Source: Perilla frutescens (lineage: Eukaryota; Streptophyta; Magnoliopsida; Lamiales; Lamiaceae). From it: 64,000 bases of DNA. Each line of letters begins with the position of its first letter. Within the stretch, counting starts at the first letter, position 1. The position numbers and the translations under genes were made by a program. The notes under the pieces are model-generated. The model ran no database searches, was not told the DNA's origin, and saw nothing but the letters and a program-made list of their open reading frames with translations. The stretch lies in the NCBI GenBank assembly GCA_026008535.1, contig BRKX01000002.1, positions 63,423,170 to 63,487,169 on the forward strand, read 5' to 3'. Of this stretch, positions 1 to 11,140 are shown one piece after another.

Positions 1-93
1 GAAACAATGACAATTTGTTCAAATAATTTGTTTCATCATCATATCTCTTAATTAATATTGTTTTATATATATATATATAGATGATATGATTAA

Positions 94-478
94 TTAATCT
101 CTTGTCCTGATTATAGTAATTGTGCCTCTCCCTTGTGTATGAATCCTTGTGAAGGCCACCACCGCCTTGCCGGAAAGACCAGGTCCATCCGGCGAGACTA
201 AGGGGCGGCAGGCGAAGTCACCGACGGGGTGTCGCACCGGCCTCGTCGGCGGCATCAGGATTCTCTGGTTGATGTCGTTCAACGTGGCGTCCCCTTCGAA
301 TCCCCCCGGCTTCACTAGAGCAAATGGGTACACCACCACTTTCTTCTTCTTCTTCTTCTTCTTTCTTCTTTCCGAGTATTCTAACAATACCAACTAATTA
401 TTTAATTATTTGACTTTAATGAAATTCAGACAATATGTAAAAGATATTAATTTTAAGAATTTGGTACCCAAATTTAAA

Positions 479-510
<32 letters not shown>

Positions 511-591
511 GCATGCCGTATGCATCACACAACAGTCTTTCAATTCTTTATATATGAATTAAAGTCTAATTAATTAAAGAGATCAATATTG

Positions 592-651
<60 letters not shown>

Positions 652-1182
652 ATAATTGCAGCCTTTGTGAGGAAAAGACAAGTGCAGGAAACACTTTGAG
701 AGACAAATTAAAGTTGGATTCTAAAGAAAGAAATACAAATGAAAACTAAATATTTATAGAGAGGGAGAGAGAAATTTAAAAAAGAAATGAAAAGCAGGTA
801 GGTTATAGGTAGCAAGCAGTTAGGACTTTAACTTACCAGAAGAAAAAATGGGGTCAATGCAATATAGGTTTCCTTTCTCAGGTGTACAGTTGTCTGTTGA
901 TTCTAATTTCTGAGAAGAGGATATTGATGAGCTTTCCGAATTCGCCTCTGAACCTGTTTTTCATTCTCATACCCATCAACATTTTTTCATCAATATTAAT
1001 TATTCTCTCACCTACCTACCTCCATTCAAAATCAAACTATATATACATATGTACTGTTATTAAATTACCAGAAATAGTGTCGCATTTGGCCATTTGAGTG
1101 AGGGTGGTGTTAAAATTTTGGATGAGATTTGATGTCCAGCAGTTCTGCATATATAGTTAGATTAAATAAAGTTAATTGATTT

Positions 1183-1223
<41 letters not shown>

Positions 1224-1497
1224 CAATGACTACACACACACACAGATATATATACATACCTTGATAGAGGTGTCGGTGTGGGTGAGCCTTCTTCTCTTGG
1301 AGGTGAACTCGAAGAGCACATCTTGCAGATATCCCGTGGAGAAATGATCATCATCATCGACAAATGAAGATGAGTAATACTGCTCATCAACTTCTGCCAT
1401 ATCTGCGCTACGTCCCTCAAATTATTAATTACAATATCAGTTAATCACGTACACTAGCTACTTAATTGATCAGACTAGCTTACTAGCTACTGATCAG

Positions 1498-1590
<93 letters not shown>

Positions 1591-1845
1591 ATATAATTGT
1601 GATGAAAGGGCGATTAATTAAAATAGAGAGGGAGAGAGGGAGAGAGAAAGAAAAGCAATATTTAAAGGTGGAAGGAAGAAGATGAAGAAGAAATTAAAGA
1701 AGAAAGAATGAAAGGAAAAAGAGAAAAGTGGAGATCGAATGAATATAATGCACATACATTGAGACATGTCTGCGTTGAAAACTCCAATGTTTTCGAAATC
1801 CCAAGCTACACAACTACTGCTGAAAGCTATGGAGTCAAGTTCCTC

Positions 1846-1848
<3 letters not shown>
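94..1848 (-). CDS. XRI1-like protein, 4 exons
   Basis: Exons read on the minus strand: 1848-1758, 1402-1260, 945-837 and 380-94 (stop at 96-94). They total 630 nt and join in frame to give 209 residues. Exon 1 begins MEELDSIAF and holds WDFENIGVFNADMSQ. Exon 2 has an acidic run and GYLQDVLFEFTSKRRRL. Exon 3 is Ser-rich. Exon 4 has a lysine run, then YPFALVKPGG, TLNDINQRI, and ends GRGTITIIRTRD. From family knowledge, the GYL-D-L-EF-KRRR block and the C-terminal KP-G/TLNDIN/GTITI-RT pattern are those of plant XRI1 (X-ray induced transcript 1) and XRI1-like proteins. Arabidopsis XRI1 is linked to DNA-damage response and meiosis; the role of this relative is inferred only. Splice sites of exons 1, 2 and 4 are well supported. 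The exon 3 acceptor (before 945) was chosen because it is the one that keeps frame; a missed micro-exon is possible. Confidence 0.75.
341..372. repeat. (TTC)n microsatellite inside the XRI1-like coding sequence
   Basis: A trinucleotide run on the plus strand is read as AAG/AGA on the coding strand. It encodes the Arg-Arg-(Lys)8 tract at the start of the last exon. It is in frame, so length changes would alter the basic tract without a frameshift. Confidence 0.9.
400..836. repeat. Intron 3 of the XRI1-like gene with (AC)n/(AT)n and (TC)n arrays
   Basis: AT-rich intron. It has (AC)n followed by (AT)n near 481-510 and a long (TC)n run at 597-646. No coding signal was seen. Confidence 0.8.
1186..1220. 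repeat. (AT)n microsatellite in intron 2 of the XRI1-like gene
   Basis: Uninterrupted AT dinucleotides just downstream of the exon 2 donor. Confidence 0.9.
1498..1589. repeat. Compound microsatellite (AT)n-(GA)n-(GT)n in intron 1
   Basis: Three dinucleotide arrays follow each other almost without break: AT to about 1527, GA to about 1558, GT to about 1589. Confidence 0.9.

Positions 1849-1906
<58 letters not shown>
1849..1906 (-). repeat. (GA)n leader directly before the XRI1-like start codon
   Basis: A (TC)n array on the plus strand is (GA)n on the coding strand. It ends immediately before the ATG at 1848-1846, so it lies in the 5' leader. GA-rich leaders are common in plants and may bind GAGA-type BBR/BPC proteins; that role is inference. 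Confidence 0.7.
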
Positions 1907-1910
<4 letters not shown>

Positions 1911-2270
1911 GCGTTACTATTATATATACCTTGTTCACACTATTTCTTTTTTTGTTTTAATTATTACTTTGTCTCTACTCTATATATTTTTTTATTAATT
2001 TAATACTTTTGCTACTCCAAGTAGTGAAGTTTGTAGAATACATGCATGTATTGATAATCTAACAATGAAATGATAGAGAAAATATTATTGCCAGACAAAT
2101 TAAATATATAGCTAGTCTTGACAGTTTCAAAATTTTCATGTATATATTTAAATCTATTCCTCAAATTAGACATGGAACATATTCTTGTAGATTAGCAAAA
2201 CTACAATATGTGTTTAGTCATATGGATGAATATATAGTTTGTCACACGTATATTTTGTCACATTATTTAT
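1907..2270. other. AT-rich upstream region of the XRI1-like gene
   Basis: Presumed promoter region of the minus-strand XRI1-like gene. No ORF, tRNA-like or terminal-repeat signal was seen. Confidence 0.4.
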
Positions 2271-2777
2271 ATTAATTAATCCCGCACATATTTTATCAAA
2301 ATTGATTAAATTCCTACAAACCAACCGAATACATGCAGTTTTATTTTATATGTAAGGGGAAAGACGATTATTTCATTCCAAGAGTAAGGGGATAATTTAA
2401 TTATTACCTTCCTTATAACTTGATTAATTAAAAATAAACTCAAAAATAAAACTAAACCCAAAAAATTATAGAATATGCCCATATAACTAAAATTAACCCC
2501 CCCCCCCCCCAAAAAAAAACATATAATAACCCCGAAAATAAAAAAATATATGTGCCCAATTGTTTTTATAAAAAAACATAAATCATAAATAAACCTGAAA
2601 TTAAAAATCCGGTTCTTTTTCGTTTTAGTTTAAAATCATTGAAGACAACAAATTCGATCGTTTTTTCTGGGGTAAATGATAAACGGCTCAAATTGTTCCG
2701 GCACAATAGTGGCAAATTACTGTAATATAAACACAAAAAAATACGTTAAATGACTAACTTATCTTTATTAAAAAAAA
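2271..2777. repeat. 0.5 kb direct repeat, copy 1
   Basis: This stretch recurs at 5697-6205 with a constant offset of 3428 from 2296 to 2777. The match includes the same C14A9 homopolymer junction (about 2497-2519), so no indel separates the copies there. Only the first about 25 bases differ. It ends in an A-run that abuts a Helitron-like terminus at 2778. It lacks TG...CA ends and has no coding signal, so it is not an obvious LTR. Confidence 0.9.
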
Positions 2778-2805
2778 CTAGTATCACATCCCGTGCGATG
2801 CACGG
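2778..2805 (-). mobile_element. Helitron-like 3' terminus (hairpin plus CTAG)
   Basis: On the minus strand a hairpin CCGTGC-ATC-GCACGG is followed after about 10 nt by CTAG and then a T-run. From family knowledge, plant Helitrons end in a short GC-rich hairpin followed by CTRR and insert between A and T. The matching 5' TC end was not located, so the element's extent is unknown. Confidence 0.5.
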
Positions 2806-3761
2806 CGAGAGATACATAAATAATTTTTAATAAAAAGTTTGTACAAATAACATAATTAAATTACAGTTAAATAATTAATATGAACAATTATATATATATA
2901 TACATTCAAGTTTATTCACTGTTTTATTGGCAGACAATCCGTATTCATGAATAAATTTACATTTTTCATTCATTGTGCTCAATAAAATAAATATGATAAA
3001 CCCCTGAAATCCATTACAAACATGATTAAAATCATTTATAATTTAGTTATAATGAGAAAAATTAAGAAGATCACCGTAAAATATATTTAAGAAAATTAGC
3101 ATCTATGCATATACGTCATCCTTTCGGACCGTATGAAGTGAATATATAGGACATCATTGATGGACAATTACCACGACTTTAGTAGCGCTTTCACAATTTG
3201 ATTAATGCTTCGTCATCATCTTTTTTATTGTGGTACAACAAACTCCATTTTTGACATCATATCATTTTATGTCCCTTTACGCACGTGTATTAATGTATTA
3301 AATTATATTATTGTAAAAAATATTGGTCTGTATATACGTAGTGTGAAATTAAACATTAATCATTTTTATATATGATATGTAAAAAATATACATATAATAT
3401 CTAACTATTAAAGAAAAACATTGTAGAAATTGAATCGAGTTGTATAAATAATTTCTAGATCAAATAAGGCAACATAGAAATATTCAAACATGTGGTCTCT
3501 CATATTTGAAGCTCATTACAATATAAATCTGCTAACTAAAAAAATGTTCATTTTCCACATATATAATTTAGCATAATTTGATAGTCCAATAATCAAAATA
3601 AAAATTAGGCCCGAAGTCTCGCATATAAGTGAAACTCAATTCAGATTTAGGAGTCATAAACAACTTCACAAAATAATATTAATAAGTGAAATTATTTATC
3701 TAAAATGAATCATTGTTATGTAATAATATAAAAAACAATACAAATCCATTTTAAAAAAATA
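2806..3761. other. AT-rich DNA between the Helitron-like end and a Stowaway MITE
   Basis: No coding potential was seen on either strand. It may be the body of the Helitron-like element ending at 2778. Confidence 0.3.
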
Positions 3762-4009
3762 CTTCCTCGATCTTTTCTAAATAAGTGTTATTCTAATTAA
3801 CACTTTAGTTTTGTTTCACAAAGAGTGTCATTCGACACCATCGAGGTGGAAATTTTAAATTTTTTTCACATTTTCCCTCATTTTAATGTATTCAAACATC
3901 CATATTTGACTCATTAAATGTATTCATATAAGGGTGTATAAAGTAATTTGATTACCTTATTAATATATGTCATTTATCCAAAATTACACTTATTAAGAAA
4001 TTGGTGGAG
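3762..4009. mobile_element. Stowaway-type MITE (Tc1/mariner), 248 bp
   Basis: Flanked by TA on both sides (3760-3761 and 4010-4011). The left end CTTCCTCGATC...AATAAGTGT mirrors the right end, whose complement reads CTCCACCAATTTCTTAATAAG. CTCCCTCCGTCC-like ends with a TA duplication are the Stowaway hallmark. Confidence 0.7.
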
Positions 4010-4087
4010 TAATTCATTACTTGATGCTAAATAAAATCATTAAGAATTTTCTATACAACATCAAATTAATCACATTAACTTCACCAA

Positions 4088-4891
4088 TAGAGACGAACCT
4101 AGGGAGGCCTGGTGGGTGCAACGGCCCTCCCCTCAAATTTTGTAAAAAAAAAATAGCATATATATGTGCGTGTGTATAATTATTATATAAATATAATATT
4201 TTTGCCCACCTCCCAAGTATTAATATTTTTGGACATTGAGCACATTTATATCTAAATATAACCTATATGGAGTTTAAATTGATGTAGTGAGAGGCATAAA
4301 ATAGAATAATGATAAATAAATAATTCTATTCAAAATTTAAAATTATTTTCATTTCGTTTATATTGCTACTTTACGACTTGTGTATGTTCATTTTATTGTT
4401 ATATTTTTCCGGTCCCTTGTTTTCTTATTACTATTTTAAGTTTATCTCATTATATATTTGATGTATTTTTTTTTAATATTTATGGATTTGAGAATGAATG
4501 ATTCCAGACATTAATGTTATGATTTTATTTATGTTTTATGGTTTCACAATTTACCTATAATATAATAGTGTGTCATTATGTTTAAATTGTGCATATAAAT
4601 TATTTTTTTATTAATTTTATTGGAGTTTTGTAATAAATTGAAGTTAGGGTTTTTCATTCCCCAATGTACATTGAGAAAGAAATTATTGAGACTTTTGATT
4701 CTGACTCAATCATAGATGAATTTAAAATTATGAAGAAACGTCGAGTACAACTTACGATGCCAAAATTTTAAATAAATATAGCTTTATTTTAATTGAGATA
4801 AGTAGTTGCATGTGTGTGTGTGTGTGTTTGCGCGCGCGCGCATGTTTTTCACACCTCCCCTCCCAAATCAAAATCCCCGCACCCGTCCCTA
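4088..4891. mobile_element. Non-autonomous hAT transposon, 804 bp
   Basis: A perfect 8 bp TSD, TTCACCAA, lies at 4080-4087 and 4892-4899. The terminal inverted repeats start TAGAGACGAAC on the left and TAGGGACGGGT on the right (complement). An 8 bp TSD with TAGGG-type ends is diagnostic for hAT. The interior keeps a transposase tail (4664-4771). Confidence 0.9.
4664..4771 (+). pseudogene. C-terminal remnant of a hAT (ZMYM1/TTF-type) transposase
   Basis: A 35-residue open stretch reads MYIEKEIIETFDSDSIID and ends EFKIMKKRRVQL...KF before a stop. The pattern (I)-D-F--MK-RR--L after a short helix is the usual C-terminus of plant zinc-finger hAT-dimerisation (ZMYM1-like) transposases. Everything upstream of it, including the catalytic region, is missing. 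Codon-level similarity is judged by eye. Confidence 0.6.
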
Positions 4892-4899
4892 TTCACCAA

Positions 4900-5696
4900 T
4901 GAAATGCATGAAAATGCTCTATTTGTTCAATGGACCAATTATTAATATAAAAAATATATTTATTTGAACAGTGAAATGCGTTGAATACATTAAAATAAAT
5001 TTGACTGTACACACTGAATTTAAAAAAATATTAAAAATATAAATACAATAATGAATTATGTCCGAATATGAAAAATTCAACCCAAAAAATATATTCTATG
5101 TTTTAGGTTTGTCATTCTTTGAATTTTCTCTCCCATTTTCGACGTTCGCTGATTCATACTTCAAGAATAATTTTCATTCTCAATTTTTCTTGGCATGCAT
5201 TTTCAACTAACACTGCTATGTTAATTTCTTTTCACCTTTCGATTTATATTCAATCTTGTGAAGAATATAATATACTTTAAGCATAAATTTTATATTATTT
5301 TTACACCATTTATCTAGACTCCCACAAAAAATTTTGAGTACCAAAATGACAAACATACAATCTTGTAACTCATTAAATTAACAAATAATTAATAAGTGTA
5401 TTCAATATATCCTCTAACTCCATGTAAAAAGAAAGATTATTATTACTTACTTCATTATAAAACATCTCTACATATAAACAAACCTCACAAATTTTTGTAG
5501 CATTCACTAACTAATATATATTTGTTCTCAATTTATTTTGTAACTCGGAAATATCCAAAATCATATTATTAAGTTTTAATTTTGACTTTTGGTCTCCAAT
5601 CTATCTGCAAGATGGCTATTTGTAGAAATTATAAAACACCCGAAAAAAAAATTGTACAATTTATTATAATCAACCATGGAATCCATGTATATATCA
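4900..5696. other. AT-rich intergenic DNA
   Basis: Contains no recognisable gene or terminal repeat. Confidence 0.3.
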
Positions 5697-6205
5697 ATTA
5701 ATTAATCCCGCACATGTATATAATCAAAATTGATTAAATTCCTACAAACCAACCGAATACATGCAGTTTTATTTTATATGTAAGGGGAAAGACGATTATT
5801 TCATTCCAAGAGTAAGGGGATAATTTAATTATTACCTTCCTTATAACTTGATTAATTAAAAATAAACTCAAAAATAAAACTAAACCCAAAAAATTATAGA
5901 ATATGCCCATATAACTAAAATTAACCCCCCCCCCCCCCAAAAAAAAACATATAATAACCCCGAAAATAAAAAAATATATGTGCCCAATTGTTTTTATAAA
6001 AAAACATAAATCATAAATAAACCTGAAATTAAAAATCCGGTTCTTTTTCGTTTTAGTTTAAAATCATTGAAGACAACAAATTCGATCGTTTTTTCTGGGG
6101 TAAATGATAAACGGCTCAAATTGTTCCGGCACAATAGTGGCAAATTACTGTAATATAAACACAAAAAAATACGTTAAATGACTAACTTATCTTTATTAAA
6201 AAAAA
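5697..6205. repeat. 0.5 kb direct repeat, copy 2
   Basis: Partner of 2271-2777. Here the A-run continues into unrelated AT-rich sequence (TATTTGAAAAG) instead of the Helitron-like end, so this copy may preserve the undisturbed right flank. Confidence 0.9.
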
Positions 6206-6374
6206 TATTTGAAAAGAGCTCAAAATTTAACAAGTTATCTTTCTCCATTAATTAATGTTGAGATTTCTCTCACAATTAATGAATTTATGAATAATAATCT
6301 ATGCTATTTCCCTTATGGAGGAAGAGTGGTAACATCCACCCCAATTGTTTTGGCTATATTTTTAGCAAATAAAA

Positions 6375-6730
6375 TCATCATTTGCACATTTGGTATATAT
6401 TGCATTCTTGTTGTACACTTGATTTTTTTTTCTTTGATTTCAACTTATTATGCTTTGCTTTAATTTTACACTTGTTATTTAGGGTTCATCCTACCAATTA
6501 GGGTTTAATATATTTTTTAGTATTGATTTTTTCAAATAATCAATTAATAAATAAAAATTGAAACTTAAATACAAAAAAAAAATTATTATGCACTCTAATT
6601 GGGTATGATGAATCATAAATAAAAAGTGTAAAATGAAACTAAAGAATAAGAAATTGAAATCGAGAAAAAAATTGAAAAAAATAATCAAGTGTGCAATAGG
6701 AAATGTAACATCAAATGTGCAATAGAAGAT
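6375..6730. mobile_element. Hairpin MITE with long imperfect inverted repeats
   Basis: The left arm (TTGCACATTTGG..., then GATTTCAA...TTTTACACTT...TTCATC near 6438-6492) is mirrored by the right arm ending at about 6727 (complement TTGCACATTTGATG...GATTTCAA...TTTTACACTT). The arms are over 100 bp each. No clear TSD was found, so the limits are approximate and the superfamily is unassigned. Confidence 0.5.
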
Positions 6731-6846
6731 TCCAGCTGATACTTCTAGACATGCATTCTAATAGAGCTTAATAGACGAAAATTAATTTCCCTCTCAAATG
6801 CCCTGTTCTGTTCGAGATGTAATTACTTGAGTTTACAAGTTACTAC

Positions 6847-6921
<75 letters not shown>
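6847..6921. repeat. (TAA)n microsatellite, about 24 units
   Basis: An uninterrupted trinucleotide run. Confidence 0.95.
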
Positions 6922-8079
6922 TATTGTTAGCACTATCATTAGTTTGTTAAATTAAATCATGCATAATTAAATACAAATTTTATCAATTGTGATAATATCT
7001 TAACTAAATTATAGCTTGTATACGTAAAATCCAAAACCAAAGTGCATTTGATAATGTATTATATAATATATATATGTGTGTGTGTGTAATTTAGATTGAA
7101 TGATCTTTTTAATCAGAGTAATCGGTCTAGTTTTAAATATATTAATTATTTGACATCAAATTGCCACTTCATCAAATATATATTATTACTTTTTTGGTGA
7201 ATATTGACAAACTATATCGTATTAACAAGAGTAACATATTTAAAATCATAGCTAAACATACCAAAATAAAATATATTTGAGTTTTATTAATTTAGAGTGT
7301 GAAAGATATATTACTATCAATCCAAAATTTGATAGATAGATGCAAACTGTCAATTTACTCAATTAGAACTTAAATTATTGAAACTATCAATTTACTTAGA
7401 ACTTAAATTATTTAAACTATTAATATATTAATATATATAGTTTCCAAAAGTTTATCGAAGTTCTATTATATTTAGAGCCAAAAGGATAGATTAATATTCG
7501 TCTAATTTTGATTATTTCTATTTATTTTTTATAACTTTAATTTTTTTTATCAAATTTAATAGGTATATTGTGAAGATATTCATTGAAAAATAACATAAAA
7601 ATAAAAAGAATCAAAACCTTTTTTGCTTAGAAATAATATAAAAAAACACGTACTATGTCTAAAAAATGCCTCAAAATGTTATGTGCTTGCGTTATGCTTT
7701 ATTGATCATTCATAAGGCATTGATGAAAATTTAACATTGGAAATTGAGGTTGAAAATGGGGGTATGAATTTCATTTATATTCATTATTTGATCGAAGTCA
7801 AAATTAATTGTATGACGGATAATAATGTATTCTTACATTGAACTTTTATTAAATTTTACTTTGATGCCGGAATAATTTGTACTATTTAACATTGTCTTTT
7901 TTTATTGTTAATTATCAATTAAACTATAATTGGAATATATATAATTGTAATTTAATTGGTGGATTATGATGTGTCACTAATGTGAATGTAATCAATTTTG
8001 ATAAATTATATATGATGTGTCACTGTTTATAGAATACCGATACATTGAAGATGTAAAACAATATAGGATTATTATTTTT
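6922..8079. other. AT-rich intergenic DNA
   Basis: Short AT and GT runs only. No supported gene. Confidence 0.3.
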
Positions 8080-8252
8080 TTGGATGTCGAGGGTAATCCG
8101 CAGTCGCTATTGTGGTACGTATTGGGTAAATTCCACCTCTGTGTAATAGTCTGTAAATCTATACAAGGAAGGTAAACCACACTTGGCAAGTCAGGTGTGA
8201 CGAGCTCACACCTAATGGTGTTGGTGGTGAGTCGAACTTGAGACCTTTGGAC
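8080..8252 (-). mobile_element. tRNA-derived SINE, truncated at its 5' end
   Basis: Read on the minus strand it has a B-box-like CAAGTTCGACTC and the body ACACC-TAGGTGTGAGC...AAGTGTGGTTTACC shared with the SINE at 10105-10340. The A box is missing, so the head is lost. Confidence 0.6.
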
Positions 8253-8371
8253 AATATAGAATTTTATTAATACAAAGTATAAGCAGACGTATATGTGACT
8301 TATCAACCTCTAATTAAAGTGGGAGTATATAGCATTTGTATCTTTCTTTCTTTTTAAATATATATATATAT

Positions 8372-8626
8372 ATAGGGTTGGGTTCAGGTGAGAAAAGATC
8401 TTGGTGTGAGAAATGAGAAAAATGCTTATCGTATTATATTTTATTGTTTAATTGCCATAATTTTATTGCTTAAATAATTTATTGCTTAATTGTTATAATT
8501 TCATTGCACATGTGGGACAAAATAATTATGCAATAAAATATACCTATTAAGCAGTAAATTACAATAAGATAAATTTTTTCTCATTTCTTACACCAACAAA
8601 TATTTCTCACCTGAACCAAAATCTAT
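8372..8626. mobile_element. MITE with inverted ends, about 255 bp
   Basis: The left end ATAGGGTTGGGTTCAGGTGA is mirrored by the right end (complement ATAGATTTTGGTTCAGGTGA). The match extends through TTGGTGTGAGAAATGAGAAA. The flanks are TA-rich, so the exact TSD cannot be set. Confidence 0.65.
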
Positions 8627-9238
8627 GTACAGGTGGAATTCGGAATCCAACTTCAATCTACCATTGCACCATTATAAGACTAAAGAGTACCACTAAATTA
8701 TAGTATTATTTATATCTCTTTATATATATCTACACATGAGATAGAATTTTCTCTTTTACCAATTAATATGCATGCATGAATGACGTAGAAATATCGAGAT
8801 AATTCCTCTATGTATTCATTAATGAACTGTTTATATATCATTCATTTCTCAGTTTCATTTTCATCCCCACCATTATATTTGTAATTAATTCAATATTCTT
8901 TCTTATCAATCTCCTCTTAAAATTTTTATTATTAGTTTATAGTATATTAGATCTTTAACCATTTTAATCTAATATTTATATTTTATATATATTCCATACG
9001 CACACATGTACACACACATTTCATATTAGATTATATGTGTATGTGTATAAATATATCAATATATTAAAGTATTTACTTATAATAATTGGTGGAGACTCCG
9101 TTCGATCTAAATATGTAAGAGTAGTCACTTCATATATATACATGTGTATCTATTGTATAGAAAGTATGTTTATAAATCGAAGAAGCGCTGTATTTTATTT
9201 ATAAGAGCAAAAAACAAATATACCCCCAATATTTTTTT

Positions 9239-9274
<36 letters not shown>

Positions 9275-9450
9275 CAAAAAACCTCATGTATTAAAAATAT
9301 AGCATCAAAACCCCACATGTTAAATTTGTAATGGGTCGAGACAAATTTGTAATTGTTCATAGATAGGTTTATTTTACACATATATAACAAAATTTTCAAA
9401 TTATATATATAGATATATAATTTGGACTTAAAATTTGAAAATTTATCACA
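8627..9450. other. AT-rich DNA with (AT)n at 9238-9272
   Basis: No gene was seen. An AT microsatellite lies at 9238-9272. Confidence 0.3.
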
Positions 9451-9476
9451 CCGTGCATCACACGGGAGAAATGCTA

Positions 9477-9477
<1 letters not shown>
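9451..9477 (+). mobile_element. Helitron-like 3' terminus, second case
   Basis: The hairpin CCGTG-CATCA-CACGG is followed after about 13 nt by CTAG and then TG. It resembles the end at 2778-2805 but is in the opposite orientation. An (AT)n run follows at 9480-9511, then a (GTAT)n run. Confidence 0.4.
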
Positions 9478-9524
<47 letters not shown>

Positions 9525-9539
9525 GTATGTGCACTCTCG

Positions 9540-10104
9540 CCTACCCAATTCCAAATCAAAAATATTAATTATTTGATAGTATTTATATTCATTATATCCC
9601 TTACCCTTGAATATTTTTAACTAATGGAAAGTTTTGTTGAAATGTTCTAATATTGTGTTGTAAATTATGATAGATTTAGTAAAAATAATTAAATACATAA
9701 AAATCAGGGTTTATTAATTTATACAGCTACTTTATAATTTAATGATTATAATTTTATTTATATAGTTATAATATTAGGTTAATTAAACTAAGAAAAATCA
9801 TAAATTTTTTAAATTATTCGTACCGGTCAGTCTCTCACTCTTACGAAGAGGAGGAATATCAACTGAACTAATGCTAGTGGTATGTGTAGAAGACTTGCTT
9901 ATAAGTTATAACTTTGGCGAGGTTGGGTCTTTTGCAGGGTTTAATATTAACACGATTTTTTTGTGCTATATATGTTTTTAACATGCAGATTTTTTATTTT
10001 ATTTTTTTGTATTTGAAAAAAAACACATGGGCTATTTTTCTCTCTCTCTCTTTGATTTATTATATGCGCGATATGTAACATTACTTAAGATAAGATCTTT
10101 TTTT
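9540..10104. other. AT-rich intergenic DNA
   Basis: Nothing recognisable on either strand. Confidence 0.3.
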
Positions 10105-10340
10105 TTTATTGTCGAAGGTAACCCGCAGCCGCTACCGAGGTACGCACTGGGTAAACATCGCTCCTGTATAAGTACGCACTGGGTAAACATCGCCCCTGTA
10201 TAATAGCCTGCAAACCACACAGGGGGGTAAACCACACTTGGTAAGCCAGGTGTGACAGGCTCACACCTAGTGGTGTTGGTGGGATTCGAACTTGAGACCT
10301 TTGGCCTCAAGATATCACCACTCCACCACTAGGCCATCCC
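10105..10340 (-). mobile_element. tRNA-derived SINE
   Basis: On the minus strand it begins GGGGATGGCCTAGTGGTGGA (A-box-like TGGCCTAGTGG). It continues to a B box AGTTCGAATCC about 50 nt on, then a tRNA-unrelated body. It ends near a T/A-rich tail at 10098-10110. The spacing and both Pol III boxes support a SINE. A 33 bp segment (TACGCACTGGGTAAACATCG...) is duplicated in tandem near its 3' end. Confidence 0.75.
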
Positions 10341-10487
10341 CAAGGGGACAATAAGACCACACTTTTAATTGATTGCATTCGTGGTTTTTGACATGGTGTT
10401 GAAGATTTTGAAATTATGCTGTGGTATAGTTCATTAACCCATCTCTCATCTTTTCTTTATATGAGCTCTTTAGCTCTTTTAGAATAT

Positions 10488-11140
10488 GGCAAAAACTTGC
10501 ATGCATCATGATGCAAATAACACTATATGAGACGGGTAGGTCAAACCCGCGTTTTGACCCGGTCAAAGTGGGTCAATCTGCGCTTTGACCCGGTCAACGC
10601 GGGTCAACCCATAAAAAAATCATGTCCAAAGTGAGTACCAACCTTCCTATTAAAAAGTATCACAAAATATTCGAAAAGTACCATCTGTATCATTAAAAAA
10701 CAAGGGGCCTGCTAGTTATTTTATACTAGTTTATTTAGTTCAAATTCTGATTTTTTTTTTTCAGTTTTTATATTGTATGCGTTGAGATTAATCTAAAACA
10801 ATCGTCATTCCAAGAATTTGCAAAAGAAAGCAAAACACGAGTTCGGTAAAATAAAAAGTATCATGTGGTAAGAAGAAAAGTATCAAGTACGATAAAGACA
10901 GGTATCAACTTGAGAGTAATACTATCATCATTCCAACTACAATAAAAATTATCATGTGGTAAGAAAAAAAGTATCAAGTATGATAAAAACAGGTATAAAA
11001 AAAATTAAAAAATCGCAAAAAAAAAGACGGACGCGTGGGTCTCACGCGTCGCGCGTGGGCGCCACGTGGCATGCCCGCATGGGGCCACGCGCCCGCCTGA
11101 AATTGCTGTAAATAAGAGGTGTTGCATGCAAGTGCACCTC
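10488..11140. mobile_element. Mutator-like MITE, family A copy 1, 653 bp
   Basis: A perfect 9 bp TSD, TTAGAATAT, lies at 10479-10487 and 11141-11149. The ends share ACTTGCATGCA in inverted orientation. The left part has (TTTGACC/GGTCAA)-rich, GC-rich motifs (10540-10605). The interior has two diverged copies of an about 85 bp unit. It is related to 19402-19950. It has no transposase. Confidence 0.8.

Noticed and set aside
2306..2512. 68-residue minus-strand ORF, identical at 5734-5940
   Set aside because: The frame runs through a poly-G/C tract and AT-rich filler. It is duplicated only because the DNA repeat is, and it has no domain or splice context.
2271..6205. The 0.5 kb direct repeats as LTRs of a retrotransposon
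   Set aside because: No TG...CA ends, no primer-binding site after the first copy, no coding domains between them and no clear TSD.
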